Assembly: GCA_041394245.1 (NCBI GenBank)
Contig: JAWKIR010000002.1
Location: 2,356,001 to 2,420,000, forward strand
DNA from: Acidimicrobiales bacterium
GTDB lineage: Bacteria > Actinomycetota > Acidimicrobiia > Acidimicrobiales > Aldehydirespiratoraceae
Direction: 5' to 3'
Length of the DNA stretch: 64,000 bases
Shown: piece after piece, positions 35,136 to 43,917 of the stretch
Numbering within the stretch: position 1 is the stretch's first letter
Layout of the letters: the number at the start of each line of letters is the position of its first letter
Program-made: the position numbers and the translations under genes
The notes under the pieces: generated by a model
The model's input: only the letters and a program-made list of their open reading frames with translations
What the model was told of the DNA's origin: nothing
Databases searched by the model: none

Positions 35136-36962
35136 ATGTCGTCACTGCGTCTAACGGCCCTCGTCACGGGCGCCGTCTATCTGGGTTGGCGGTTGGCCTT
35201 CACGTGGCAGGGCGCCAACCCGGTGATGTTCTTCCTGCTCCTCGCCGCGGAGGCCTTCGGGTTCCTGCGGGTGTTCATGGAGACGTCGATGTTCGGCGAG
35301 CCCCGACCCGAGGTGCGCACCCCGGACAAGACCCTTGCTCCCGACGGCGACGTCATCGTCGTGGTGACCGATGAACCCACGAGTGAAGTCCGGGCTGCGG
35401 TGCTGTCGGCCCGGCTCATCTCCGGCTACAACAACCTGCGAATCGTCGACCGAGACGACCGTCCCGACGTTGCCCAGCTCGCCCAGCGCCTCGGTCTCAC
35501 CCGCATCGTGGGCGGGTTCGGCGCCGACCTCGGCGTACTGATCGACAAGGCGATGGACGAGTGCACCTCGCTGTTCTCGCTCCTGATGCCCGCCGACGTC
35601 GTCGTCCTACCCGACATCCTCGAGGTGACGGCCGGGGCCTTCGACGACCCCGAGATCGCCGTCGTCGCCTGCCGTGTCGAGAACGCCAACGCTCTCGGTG
35701 TCGTCGACTTCGGTGGCTACGGCGAGCATCGCCGTCGCGACGAACTCATGCTCGGCGCGCTCGACGAAGCCGGCGCGCTGCCGTGGTGGCCCGGCATGGC
35801 CGTGGTCCGCCGCAGTGCCATTCGCGAGATCGACGGGATGAGCCGCGGCCGTCAGGGCGTCACCCTCTCCACCGGTGTTCGTCTCCAGGCAGCCGGCTGG
35901 CGAATCGCCGACGTGCCCGTCATCGTCGCCCGTCGGCTGGCACCGTGGAACGACGACCGTCATCTCCACCGTTGGGCCCGCGACCTCCACGAGCGGCTCA
36001 GCGTCCTGGTCGACGACGAAGCCCCGCGGCGCAACCAACACGCCACTCGCCTTCGACGCCGGGTGTACCGCACCGCAGATCTCCTCGTCGGCCGGAGCAT
36101 TCAGCGGCTCGTCCTGATCGGCCTGCTCTTCGCCGTGATGTTCTCCTCGTCGCTGCCCCTGGTCGCCGATCCGCTCGTCCTCCTCGTGCTGTGGGGAGCG
36201 TGGCAGCTCTCCTCGCTGCTCTACCGCCGCGCCGCGCAGGCGCCGATCGGCTTCGCTTCGTGGATGAGCAACGACCTCCGGCTCCTGGCCACCGATGTCC
36301 ACGTCGCGCTGCGCGCCCTACCCGGTCGGCCGCTCGATGCCGACCTGGTCGATCCGGCCCCCGGACGTCGCAGCCGCAAGATCCTCTTCGGCGTCCTCCA
36401 GGTGGGGCTGGCGTCGTCGTTGTTGCTGTTCGGCACCGGGCTGCTTCGGCCGTCGCACGGGGACTTCGCGACGCTGGCGTCGCTCTCGATCGGGATCTGG
36501 CTGTGGGCCATGACCATGCAGGCCGGGTCCGGACTCAAGCTCCGTCAGTTTCGCCAGAACTTCCGTTCGTCCGACCAGCTCGAAGTGCTCGCCGCCGATG
36601 GCGAACTGGACATCGTGGGTGTGTCGCCCTTCGGACTCGACGTGGTGTCACCGACCCCGTTCGACATCGGGCAGACCATCCGGATCGCGTTCGCGTTGCC
36701 GCAGGTCGACGGATCGTCGTCGCGCTTCGAGTGCCCGACCGCGGTTCGCCGGGTCTCCCGCACCGGCAACCGCCACCTCGCCTATCTGCGATTCGCCCAG
36801 CTCAGCGATGCCGAGGTCGACCGGATCACCGAGTACTGCGCCGTCATGGCCGGCGTCAGTGAGCTCCGTGACCGTGCCGCGGGCGAGTCGATACCGGTCG
36901 CTCCGCTCGTCGGATCGGTGGTCAAGCCGAGAGCAGGCGCCGCCATGGTCGCAGACGTCTGA
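35136..36962 (+). CDS. Degenerate cellulose-synthase-like GT2 protein with a C-terminal PilZ-like domain
   Basis: About 608 aa from ATG 35136 (ATG 35082 is possible). Two N-terminal helices, a GT2-like domain (about 60-330), more helices (RLVLIGLLFAVMFSSS, LVLLVLWGAWQLSSLL) and a PilZ-like domain (about 480-580) with RQNFR and VSPFG, echoing RxxxR and (D/N)xSxxG. The GT2 active site is eroded: the DxD-type position reads PADVVVLP, the TED-like position STG, and QxxRW reads HLHRW. It may be a c-di-GMP-responsive receptor rather than a polymerase. It ends next to tRNA-Tyr. Confidence 0.65.
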   Translation: MSSLRLTALVTGAVYLGWRLAFTWQGANPVMFFLLLAAEAFGFLRVFMETSMFGEPRPEVRTPDKTLAPDGDVIVVVTDEPTSEVRAAVLSARLISGYNNLRIVDRDDRPDVAQLAQRLGLTRIVGGFGADLGVLIDKAMDECTSLFSLLMPADVVVLPDILEVTAGAFDDPEIAVVACRVENANALGVVDFGGYGEHRRRDELMLGALDEAGALPWWPGMAVVRRSAIREIDGMSRGRQGVTLSTGVRLQAAGWRIADVPVIVARRLAPWNDDRHLHRWARDLHERLSVLVDDEAPRRNQHATRLRRRVYRTADLLVGRSIQRLVLIGLLFAVMFSSSLPLVADPLVLLVLWGAWQLSSLLYRRAAQAPIGFASWMSNDLRLLATDVHVALRALPGRPLDADLVDPAPGRRSRKILFGVLQVGLASSLLLFGTGLLRPSHGDFATLASLSIGIWLWAMTMQAGSGLKLRQFRQNFRSSDQLEVLAADGELDIVGVSPFGLDVVSPTPFDIGQTIRIAFALPQVDGSSSRFECPTAVRRVSRTGNRHLAYLRFAQLSDAEVDRITEYCAVMAGVSELRDRAAGESIPVAPLVGSVVKPRAGAAMVADV

Positions 36963-36988
36963 ACCGCGGATAGTCTTTTCTCGTCCAA

Positions 36989-37071
36989 GGGTCGGTGCCC
37001 GAGCGGCCAAAGGGAACGGGCTGTAAACCCGTCGGCTTTCGCCTACGAAGGTTCGAATCCTTCTCGGCCCA
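36989..37071 (+). tRNA. tRNA-Tyr (GTA)
   Basis: A cloverleaf can be drawn: acceptor GGGTCGG (36989-36995) pairs with TCGGCCC (37064-37070), discriminator A at 37071. The anticodon loop CTGTAAA (37021-37027) carries GTA, there is a long class II variable arm (about 37032-37045), and the T-arm has GGTTCGAATCC. CCA is not encoded (CAC follows). Confidence 0.95.
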
Positions 37072-37077
37072 CACGAC

Positions 37078-37115
37078 CGAAGACCCGGCGCCCAGCGCCG
37101 GGTCTTCGTATTTTT
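37078..37115 (+). terminator. tRNA-Tyr terminator
   Basis: 14-bp perfect stem CGAAGACCCGGCGC / GCGCCGGGTCTTCG (37078-37108), CCA loop, followed by TATTTTT. The clearest intrinsic terminator in the window. Confidence 0.9.
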
Positions 37116-37121
37116 CCCACC

Positions 37122-37253
37122 GGCGCATCTGGCTCACGCCAGCATGCATGCTTGTCGGCGCATCTGGCTCACGCCAGCATGCGTGCTTGTCGGCGCATCT
37201 GGCTCACGCCAGCATGCGTGCTTGTCGGCGCATCTGGCTCACGCCAGCATGCG
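37122..37253. repeat. 35-bp tandem repeat, 3.8 copies
   Basis: Units at 37122-37156, 37157-37191, 37192-37226 and a partial unit at 37227-37253; unit 1 differs from units 2 and 3 at one base. Each contains a small hairpin (CTGGCTCACGCCAG) and GCATGC. The fourth copy includes the stop codon and last codons of the minus-strand acetyltransferase gene, so the array looks like expansion of that gene's 3' end. Confidence 0.95.
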
Positions 37254-37727
37254 CTGCATGACCACGACGTCGAGCCACTTCCCGAACTTGCGGCCGACCT
37301 CGCGCTCCGTCCCGATGACCTCGTACCCGCACGCATGGTGCAGACCGATGCTCGCCTCGTGGCCGCCCGAGATACGGGCGATGATCGTGTGGAAACCGCG
37401 AGCGGTCGCAACGTCGATCAGTTCCTCCATCAGGGCCCGACCGACGCCGGAACCCCGAGCCGACTCGGCGACGTAGACGCTGTTCTCGACCGAGGTGCGG
37501 TACGCAGGACGGGGCCGATACGGCGACAGCGACGCGAACCCCACGACGGCGCCATCGATCTCCGCGACCACCACCCCCAGGGCGCCCTCGCGTTCTCGGA
37601 TCCACTCGACCTGCTGCTCGAGGGTGCGCGGCTCGAGGTCGAAGGTGTGGGTCGTCTCGAGTACCTCGCGGTTGTAGATCGTCCGCAACGCTTCGGCATC
37701 GCGCGTCGTGGCTGGTCGGAGTTCCAT
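37239..37727 (-). CDS. GNAT N-acetyltransferase (phosphinothricin acetyltransferase-like)
   Basis: 162 aa. MELRPATTRDAEALRTIYNREVLETTHTFD and VVVAEIDGAVVGFASLSPYRPRPAYRTSVENSVYV match the Pat/YncA branch; the acetyl-CoA loop is ARGSGVGRALMEEL. ATG 37727 overlaps the first base of the SDR gene stop. Substrate uncertain (amino acid analogues or xenobiotics). Its 3' end lies in the tandem repeat. Confidence 0.88.
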   Translation of the reverse strand: MELRPATTRDAEALRTIYNREVLETTHTFDLEPRTLEQQVEWIREREGALGVVVAEIDGAVVGFASLSPYRPRPAYRTSVENSVYVAESARGSGVGRALMEELIDVATARGFHTIIARISGGHEASIGLHHACGYEVIGTEREVGRKFGKWLDVVVMQRMLA

Positions 37728-38491
37728 CAGTCGGTCTCGATCCGGTTGATGCGTCGTAGCAGTCGCAGCGGCGCCGCCTTCAAGAGCCCGACGGCGACCT
37801 TGTTGAGTACCCCGGGAACCACCCGGGCCTTCCCGGCCGCCACGGCAGCCAACGCATCGGCCGCAACCGTCTCGGCGTCCTGCCAGAGGAACTTCGGGAT
37901 CTCGCGCTGGTCGATGTCGGCCCGAGCATGGAACTCCGTGCGGGTGTAACCCGGACACGCCACCGTCACGACGACCCCGGTGTCGCGCAGATCCTGGTGG
38001 AGCGACTCGCTGAAGCTGTTCACGAACGCCTTCGTGGCCGCGTAGGTCGCACCGCTCGCCGATGGCAGGTAGCCGGCGACGCTCGCGATGTTGAGGATCC
38101 CGCCCGTTCCCGCTGCCGACATGGCGACCGCGGCCGCGTGTGAGAGCTCGTGGAGCGCGACGACATTGACGGCGACGACCCCGCGTTCGCGCGCCGGGTC
38201 GAGCTCGGCGAACCGGCCGGTGAACCCCAGGCCGGCGTTGTTCACCAGAAGATCGATCGGCTCGTCGGTCGCGCCCAGCCGTGCTGCGACCATCGCGACG
38301 TCGGCTGGGTCGCTCAGGTCGGCGACCAGCACCTCGGTGTCGACGCCGGCCTCTGCGGCGAGTGCCTCGAGACGGTTGCGGTCCCGGGCGACGACGACGA
38401 GGCGAGTGCCGTCGGTGGCGAGCTGTCGAGCGATCGCCGCGCCGATGCCGCTCGACGCGCCGGTCACGAGCGCTCGGTTCCAACGGGGCAT
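37727..38491 (-). CDS. Short-chain dehydrogenase/reductase
   Basis: 254 aa. Rossmann motif LVTGASSGIGAAIARQL, LLVNNAGLGF, catalytic Ser in NIASVAGYLPSAS and Tyr-x3-Lys in YAATKAF. Classical SDR of the DltE/YqjQ-like type; substrate unknown. Adjacent to and upstream of the GNAT gene on the same strand. Confidence 0.88.
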   Translation of the reverse strand: MPRWNRALVTGASSGIGAAIARQLATDGTRLVVVARDRNRLEALAAEAGVDTEVLVADLSDPADVAMVAARLGATDEPIDLLVNNAGLGFTGRFAELDPARERGVVAVNVVALHELSHAAAVAMSAAGTGGILNIASVAGYLPSASGATYAATKAFVNSFSESLHQDLRDTGVVVTVACPGYTRTEFHARADIDQREIPKFLWQDAETVAADALAAVAAGKARVVPGVLNKVAVGLLKAAPLRLLRRINRIETD

Positions 38492-38553
38492 ACGACCTCG
38501 ATCTCCAGGGTGACGGTGACCCGCCCGAATCTACTGCCGTGGTTGTATGGGGC

Positions 38554-38937
38554 ATGCCAGGTTCCCGTCCCGCCCGCAATGTGCTCGGCGGCGACCTCGC
38601 GGAGTGCGGCGTCGATCCCGTCACCGGCTTCTTCCGCGATGGTTGCTGCAACACCTCCGACGACGACATCGGGTCGCACACGGTGTGCACGACCGTCACC
38701 GCGCGATTCCTCGAGTTCTCCAAGGCGGCCGGCAACGATCTCTCGACCCCGCGGCCCGAATGGGGTTTCGCCGGTCTGCAGCCGGGAGACGGATGGTGTG
38801 TCTGCGCGGCGCGCTGGCTCGAAGCCGCGCTGGCCGGTGCGGCCGCGCCGGTGCGGCTCGTCGCCACACACGAACGGGCGCTCGAAGTGGTCCCCTTGCA
38901 GATGTTGCGCGCCCACGCAGTCGACGCCGAGAACTGA
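38554..38937 (+). CDS. DUF2237 family protein
   Basis: 127 aa: NVLGGDLAECGVDPVTGFFRDGCCNTSDDDIGSHTVCTTVT, then GLQPGDGWCVCAARWLEA, the Cys-rich DUF2237 signature. Function unknown. ATG 38554; divergent from the SDR gene (62 nt). Confidence 0.85.
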   Translation: MPGSRPARNVLGGDLAECGVDPVTGFFRDGCCNTSDDDIGSHTVCTTVTARFLEFSKAAGNDLSTPRPEWGFAGLQPGDGWCVCAARWLEAALAGAAAPVRLVATHERALEVVPLQMLRAHAVDAEN

Positions 38938-38970
38938 CGCCCGGAACCGACGTCGAGCTCGGAGCGTGCG

Positions 38971-40008
38971 TCAGTAGGCGGCCACGTCGCGGGCCACCTG
39001 GGCCCAGCGGTCGAGGATGTCGGGGTGCTTCCTGAGCTGGCTCGAAGCCGTGTAGGTCATGAGCCGCACCGTGGGGGCGACGTCGCGGTAGCGCTCGACC
39101 AGCCGGGCCCCGAGGGTCGACCACGATCCCGACACCGTGTAGTGATCGAGAATGTCGTCGGTGATGAGACCGACCATCCCGGCGAGGTCGCCCTCGCGCT
39201 GCTTCGCGTGGAGCTGGTCCGACAGTCCGTCGAAACCGTGGGTCTCGAACACGGGGGAGTACGTCCGGGTCGATCCGTAGAACGCGATCATCTGTCGGGC
39301 GTGTTCGCGCGTCTCGGCCAGCTCCTCGTCGGAATCGCCGACGGGTGTCATCACGGGGATCTCGAATGTGACATCAGCCAGACTCCGACCGGCCCGGTCG
39401 GCGCCCTCCTCCACATGAGGGCGCTGACGGTCCGCGATGTAGGCCGCGGAATTGAACGGATGGATGTGGATGCCGTCGCAGACCTCACCGGCCATTCGGC
39501 TCATCCACGGCAGCACGGCCGACACGAAGATCTTCGGATCGGGGGCATCGATCGGGCCGGGTGACCACTGGGCGGGAAGGAGCGAGAACTCGTAGAAGTC
39601 GCCTTCGAACGACAGCGCCTCCTCGCCTCGGAAGGCGCGGAAGATCGCCTGGATCGACTGTACGTACTCCTTCATGCGGGGCCCGGGTGGCGCATACGCC
39701 GATGAGTAGCGCCGTTCGATGTGCGCCTTGACCTGCGTGCCGAGACCGAGCGTGAAGCGTCCACCGGTCGAGTCGGCCAGCTCCCACGCAATCGATGCGG
39801 TGATCATCGGGCTCCGCGGGAACGCCACCGCGACGGCGGTGCCGATGCCGAGGGTGTCGGTGGCGAGGCCTGCTGCGGCTGCGGAGAGATAGGCGGTGCG
39901 TCCCGACTCGGTCAACCACATCGTCCCGAATCCCGCGTCCTCGACCGCTTTCGCGTGCCGCTGCATCGCGTGGAGCTCCATCGAGCCGGACATGATGTCG
40001 AGTTGCAC
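38971..40008 (-). CDS. LLM-class (probably F420-dependent) oxidoreductase
   Basis: 345 aa luciferase-like TIM barrel: HAKAVEDAGFGTMWLTESGRTAYLSAAAAGLATDTLGIGTAVAVAFPRSPMITA and GRFTLGLGTQVKAHIERR. It resembles the TIGR03617-type family that accompanies F420 in actinobacteria; F420 use is inferred. GTG 40008 has a GAGGGGG box; the frame is open to 40053. Divergent from the GGDEF-EAL gene. Confidence 0.82.
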   Translation of the reverse strand: MQLDIMSGSMELHAMQRHAKAVEDAGFGTMWLTESGRTAYLSAAAAGLATDTLGIGTAVAVAFPRSPMITASIAWELADSTGGRFTLGLGTQVKAHIERRYSSAYAPPGPRMKEYVQSIQAIFRAFRGEEALSFEGDFYEFSLLPAQWSPGPIDAPDPKIFVSAVLPWMSRMAGEVCDGIHIHPFNSAAYIADRQRPHVEEGADRAGRSLADVTFEIPVMTPVGDSDEELAETREHARQMIAFYGSTRTYSPVFETHGFDGLSDQLHAKQREGDLAGMVGLITDDILDHYTVSGSWSTLGARLVERYRDVAPTVRLMTYTASSQLRKHPDILDRWAQVARDVAAY

Positions 40009-40079
40009 GATTCCCCCTCGTCGTCGGCGTCGGGCGCCGGAGTCGCCCGTCAACGTAGTCGGGTGGTGCGGTTCCCGGC

Positions 40080-40107
40080 CTCAAGTCCCGCTGCCCGAAG
40101 CCGATCG
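40080..40107 (+). promoter_or_regulatory. Candidate sigma-28-type promoter of the GAF-GGDEF-EAL gene
   Basis: CTCAA at 40080-40084, 15-nt spacer, GCCGATCG at 40100-40107, ending 33 nt before GTG 40141. Confidence 0.4.
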
Positions 40108-40140
40108 GAACGGACCACCAGCTCCAGGAATCGCTTCCCC

Positions 40141-43100
40141 GTGTCTTCTCACGCGTCCCACACCGAACCGGGCGGCCCGCGCTCGATTCCACGCGACCCC
40201 CTGGCAGTGGTCGACGATGTGGGCGAAGTCCTCGCCCGGTTCGACGGGGTCGACAGTGCGGCGGGATCGGCGGAGGCGCTCCGCCTGATCGCGGAGGGCT
40301 TCGGAGCCCTCATGAGCGTTGTCGTCCGGTTCGCCGACGACGGTCCCCGCGTCGAATGCATGTGGGCGGGTGGTCGCTACTTCCCCGATCCGGACATTCG
40401 GATGAACGCCGATCTCCTCCCGACCGACACGCCGGTCCGTTCCCGTCGGACGCCCGTCGCATTCGGGTCCGAGGCGTTCGGAGCGGAGACGGCACAGATG
40501 TTGCGCTCCTTCGGCGGCGATCCCGTCCTTCTCGTTGCGCCGATCAACGATGCCGACGAGGTCAGTGGCGCGGTTGCGGTACTCGCAGAGGGCGCGGACG
40601 AGTTCTCGAGCGATGCACGGACCGCGCTGCAACTCTGCGGTGAGCTCCTCTGGCGTCAGATTCGGCATCACGAGTCCCGCCGCGAGCTCCACGAACGGGT
40701 CGAGGTCGCCGAGATCCTCACGCGGATCGGTGGGCGCCTCCACGGGGGCGGCATCAGCGAGGCACGTGGGCTCCTCTCCGAGGTGTTCATCGCGGTCGGC
40801 GACTATCTCGAAGCCGACCTCGTCGCCACCTACGAGCGCGGCGACGAGACGGCCGACGTCCTCATCGAGTGGCCTTCGGATGGCGACGGACTCGCGACAC
40901 CGTCGGTCCGCTTCACCGATGAGGAATGGGATCGGATCGGCGAGGGGCCGGTCGAGTGGAGTCAGCACGGGTCCGATCCGATCACCGACAAGGTGAGGGG
41001 CTCCCATCCGGTCGGGATGCTCGTGCCCGGCCACGCCGACGGTCGGCTCGTGGGTCTCTTCGTCGTGGCGAAGTCCGACAACCGTCCGTTCCGCGACGCA
41101 CATCGTGATCTCGTCATGTCGACCGTCGGCCTCCTCGGACAGTTCCGGACTCGGATGGCTGCCGAGCTGGCCCTGGTCCGCCGCGGCGTGGTCGAGCAGT
41201 GCCGCACCGAGATCGCCGAGGCATTCATCAACTCGCCCGCCAGCGCGATCGAAGAGGTGGTGGCCGCGGCGCTGCAGCGCATCGGCGAAGTGTTCGGCGT
41301 TCGTCGGGTGCGCTGGGTCGAGGCGGTGCCCGGCGCTCCCGCCTCGTCGCACGTGGTCGAATGGTCGGACGGGTCTCGTCCGGCTGCACCCGAGCGATTC
41401 ACGATCGACCCCGAAGACGTCACCGGCCCCGGTGCGGTGAAGGAGCCCTTCCTCATCCGACCGGACGAGGTTGCCGAGTTCTGCGGGGTGGAGAGCCCGT
41501 CCCCGACGCTGGTCGTGCCCTCCGTCGTCGGCGATGACATCTGCGCGGTACTCACGCTGACGGGGGAGTCCGCCGAGAACGCATTGCTGCAAGGAGAGGA
41601 CCGCGCCCTGACCGATCTGGCCGGTCTCGTCTACCAGGCGCGCACGCGCGCGCAGCAGGAACTCGATGCGGAGTATCGCAAGACACTCGACGATCTCCAG
41701 CTCCGGCTCGCTCATCGATTCCTCGATCGCACGGTCCAGGAGGACGGACCGGTGCTCGATTGGGTCCTCGGCGAGTTGGGCGTCGTCCTCGGGTGCGATC
41801 TGATCGCGTTCGCCGAGTACGTGGGAACCAGTGAGGGAGAGATGCACTGGTGGTCGCGGGGCGACTCCCGAGCCGACGTGCTCGACGCCATCGAGCAGGG
41901 CAACGCGGAGTTCGCGTCGTACTTCGAGCGATGTCTGGAGACGGGCGAACCGGTGGTGATGCGCAGCCGACATCTCTCGTCGGAGCTCCGCTCGGTCGCT
42001 GAGACCATCGTCGCCCCGGAGGTCTCCCTGCTCGCGGTGCCGTTCCGGGCTCCGGGCGTGGCCCTGCTCCTGGGTGTCTGTGCGCTCGAGGATCGTGACT
42101 GGCGAGCGGTGGAGATCGCCCTGCTGCAGCAGGTGATCGGCCAGATGCGTCAGTTCATCGATGTCGTCGCCGGCCGGGGCCGCCTCGAGTTCGATGCCCG
42201 CCATGACGCGCTCACCGGGCTGGCCAATCGGCGCAAGATGGCGGAGGAGTTCACCAGTCTCGTGGCCTCCGGCCGTCGTGGCGCGTTGTTGATGATCGAC
42301 GTCGATCGCTTCAAGGTCGTCAACGACTCGTTGGGGCACAGCGCCGGCGACGCCGTGCTCGTGGCGATCGCGGATCGTGTCCGGGCTTCGGTGCGCGAGG
42401 AGGATCTCGTCGGTCGCTTCGGTGGCGACGAGTTCGCGGTGATGGTCCGCGACACCGTCGACGATCTCGAACTCGCGGCGACCGCCAGCCGCCTGATCGA
42501 GATCATCCGCGAACCGATCCTGGTGAGCGGAACGACCGTCATCCCCACATGCAGCATCGGCATCGCGGCGGCGAGTGAGATCGACGACGTCGAGGCCGTT
42601 CTCCGCCATGCCGATGCCGCCCTCTACGACGCGAAGGCGAGGGGCCGCGACCGGTACGAGTTCTTCGACGACGCTCGCCGCCAGTCGCTGTCCGAGCGCC
42701 TTCACCTCGAAACGGCGTTGCGCAGTGGCGTGGCCGCCGGTCACTTCGTGCCCTGGTTCCAACCCGAATACGACCTGATCAGCAACCGGATCGTCGGCGT
42801 CGAGGCGTTGGTGCGATGGAATCATCCGATCGAGGGCGTACTCGACGCCTATCGCTTCATCGACACCGCGGAGGAGATCGGTCTGGCGCCGGAGCTGAGT
42901 CGGCTCGTGACCCGACGAAGCCTCGAGACGCTCCGCGACTGGCTCGACGAGGGCTTCGACACCAGGCTGCGAGTCAACATCGCGGCCGCCCAGCTGCAGT
43001 CGAACGACCTTGCCGACCAGATCGGCGAGTCACTCGACCATCTCGGCATCCCGCCCGGTCTGCTCTGCATCGAGATCACGGAACGGTCGCTCATGCTCGA

Positions 43101-43455
43101 CCTCGACAGCGCGGTGCAGGCGTTGCGCGCGGTCCGCTCGCTGGGCGTCGAGGTGGCCGTCGACGACTTCGGCACGGGCTTCAGCTCGTTGGCCCGGCTC
43201 AAGCATCTGCCGGTGGACACCCTCAAGATCGACCGGTCGTTCGTGTCAGGTCTCGTGACCAACGAAACCGATCGCGAGATCGTCCGCACCATCATCTGGC
43301 TCAGTCGAGGCCTCGGGCTCGATGTCGTGGCCGAGGGGGTCGAACACCCGGAGCAGGCCGAGTTGTTGCTGGAACTCGGCTGTCGTCGTGCCCAGGGCTG
43401 GCTGTGGTCGCCGGCGGTTCCGGCTGCCGAGGTGCCTCGCCTCGCTCGCGTGTGA
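40141..43455 (+). CDS. Multi-GAF GGDEF-EAL c-di-GMP turnover protein
   Basis: 1104 aa from GTG 40141 (AGGAA upstream; the open frame back to 39721 overlaps the divergent gene). Residues 1-690 contain about three or four GAF-like sensor segments. GGDEF is intact at 761-765 (VGRFGGDEFAVMV) and EAL at 888-890 (VGVEALVRWNHP) with EITERS, DDFGTGFSSL, LKIDRSFV and AEGVEHPEQ, so both enzymatic activities look competent. No membrane helix. Followed 56 nt later by mftA; a functional link to mycofactocin is not evident. Confidence 0.92.
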   Translation: MSSHASHTEPGGPRSIPRDPLAVVDDVGEVLARFDGVDSAAGSAEALRLIAEGFGALMSVVVRFADDGPRVECMWAGGRYFPDPDIRMNADLLPTDTPVRSRRTPVAFGSEAFGAETAQMLRSFGGDPVLLVAPINDADEVSGAVAVLAEGADEFSSDARTALQLCGELLWRQIRHHESRRELHERVEVAEILTRIGGRLHGGGISEARGLLSEVFIAVGDYLEADLVATYERGDETADVLIEWPSDGDGLATPSVRFTDEEWDRIGEGPVEWSQHGSDPITDKVRGSHPVGMLVPGHADGRLVGLFVVAKSDNRPFRDAHRDLVMSTVGLLGQFRTRMAAELALVRRGVVEQCRTEIAEAFINSPASAIEEVVAAALQRIGEVFGVRRVRWVEAVPGAPASSHVVEWSDGSRPAAPERFTIDPEDVTGPGAVKEPFLIRPDEVAEFCGVESPSPTLVVPSVVGDDICAVLTLTGESAENALLQGEDRALTDLAGLVYQARTRAQQELDAEYRKTLDDLQLRLAHRFLDRTVQEDGPVLDWVLGELGVVLGCDLIAFAEYVGTSEGEMHWWSRGDSRADVLDAIEQGNAEFASYFERCLETGEPVVMRSRHLSSELRSVAETIVAPEVSLLAVPFRAPGVALLLGVCALEDRDWRAVEIALLQQVIGQMRQFIDVVAGRGRLEFDARHDALTGLANRRKMAEEFTSLVASGRRGALLMIDVDRFKVVNDSLGHSAGDAVLVAIADRVRASVREEDLVGRFGGDEFAVMVRDTVDDLELAATASRLIEIIREPILVSGTTVIPTCSIGIAAASEIDDVEAVLRHADAALYDAKARGRDRYEFFDDARRQSLSERLHLETALRSGVAAGHFVPWFQPEYDLISNRIVGVEALVRWNHPIEGVLDAYRFIDTAEEIGLAPELSRLVTRRSLETLRDWLDEGFDTRLRVNIAAAQLQSNDLADQIGESLDHLGIPPGLLCIEITERSLMLDLDSAVQALRAVRSLGVEVAVDDFGTGFSSLARLKHLPVDTLKIDRSFVSGLVTNETDREIVRTIIWLSRGLGLDVVAEGVEHPEQAELLLELGCRRAQGWLWSPAVPAAEVPRLARV

Positions 43456-43511
43456 ATACTCTGTTCGGGTATCGCACACCCCGTGACGATCAACTGATCG
43501 AGGAGGGCACC

Positions 43512-43646
43512 ATGGAGCCGACCGACGTTCGAGACCAGACCGCCGTCGACGAGACCACCGACACCACGGCCGACGCCGCCGAACTCGTGGAGGACGAGCT
43601 CCTCGTCGAGGAGATCTCCATCGACGGGATGTGCGGCGTCTACTAG
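43512..43646 (+). CDS. mftA: Mycofactocin precursor peptide MftA
   Basis: 44-aa peptide with an acidic leader (ELVEDELLVEEISIDG) ending in the diagnostic MftA C-terminus IDGMCGVY. The last two residues, Val43 and Tyr44, are the ones MftC crosslinks and which become the redox cofactor core. GAGGAGG at 43500-43506 gives a strong ribosome-binding site. mftB starts 4 nt after the stop. The short size means gene finders often miss it. Confidence 0.95.
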   Translation: MEPTDVRDQTAVDETTDTTADAAELVEDELLVEEISIDGMCGVY

Positions 43647-43650
43647 TCCC

Positions 43651-43917
43651 ATGGACTTCGACGCCGGCCGTCCGTACCGGCTGCACGAGCGAGTGGCCCT
43701 GCGCCCCGAACCCTTCGGGGCGCTGGCGTACCACTACGGCAACCGGCGACTGAACTTTCTTCGCGCGCCGGAGCTCGTGACACTCGTGGAGTCGCTCGCA
43801 GAGCACGACAACCCCCGTGCCGCGTTCGACGCGGCCGGCATCGAACCCCGACGCTGGCCGTCGTTCGAGAAGGCACTCGCCTCTCTCGCGGCCTCTGATT
43901 TCCTGGTGGCCGCATGA
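43651..43917 (+). CDS. mftB: Mycofactocin peptide chaperone MftB
   Basis: 88-aa PqqD/RRE-type protein that binds the MftA leader and presents it to MftC. YRLHERVALRPEPFGALAYHYGNRRLNFLRAPELVTLVESL matches the MftB family. The stop overlaps the mftC ATG (GCATGA), so the two are coupled. Confidence 0.93.
   Translation: MDFDAGRPYRLHERVALRPEPFGALAYHYGNRRLNFLRAPELVTLVESLAEHDNPRAAFDAAGIEPRRWPSFEKALASLAASDFLVAA

Noticed and set aside
37122..37253. CRISPR array
   Set aside because: The units are directly adjacent with no unique spacers between them; a plain tandem repeat. No cas genes.
36989..37253. tRNA-Tyr as integration site of a genomic island
   Set aside because: No integrase and no direct repeat of the tRNA 3' end in the window.
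39721..40140. Extra 140 N-terminal codons of the GAF-GGDEF-EAL protein
   Set aside because: They overlap the divergent LLM oxidoreductase gene antisense and are Arg/Gly-rich; GTG 40141 with a preceding AGGAA is preferred.
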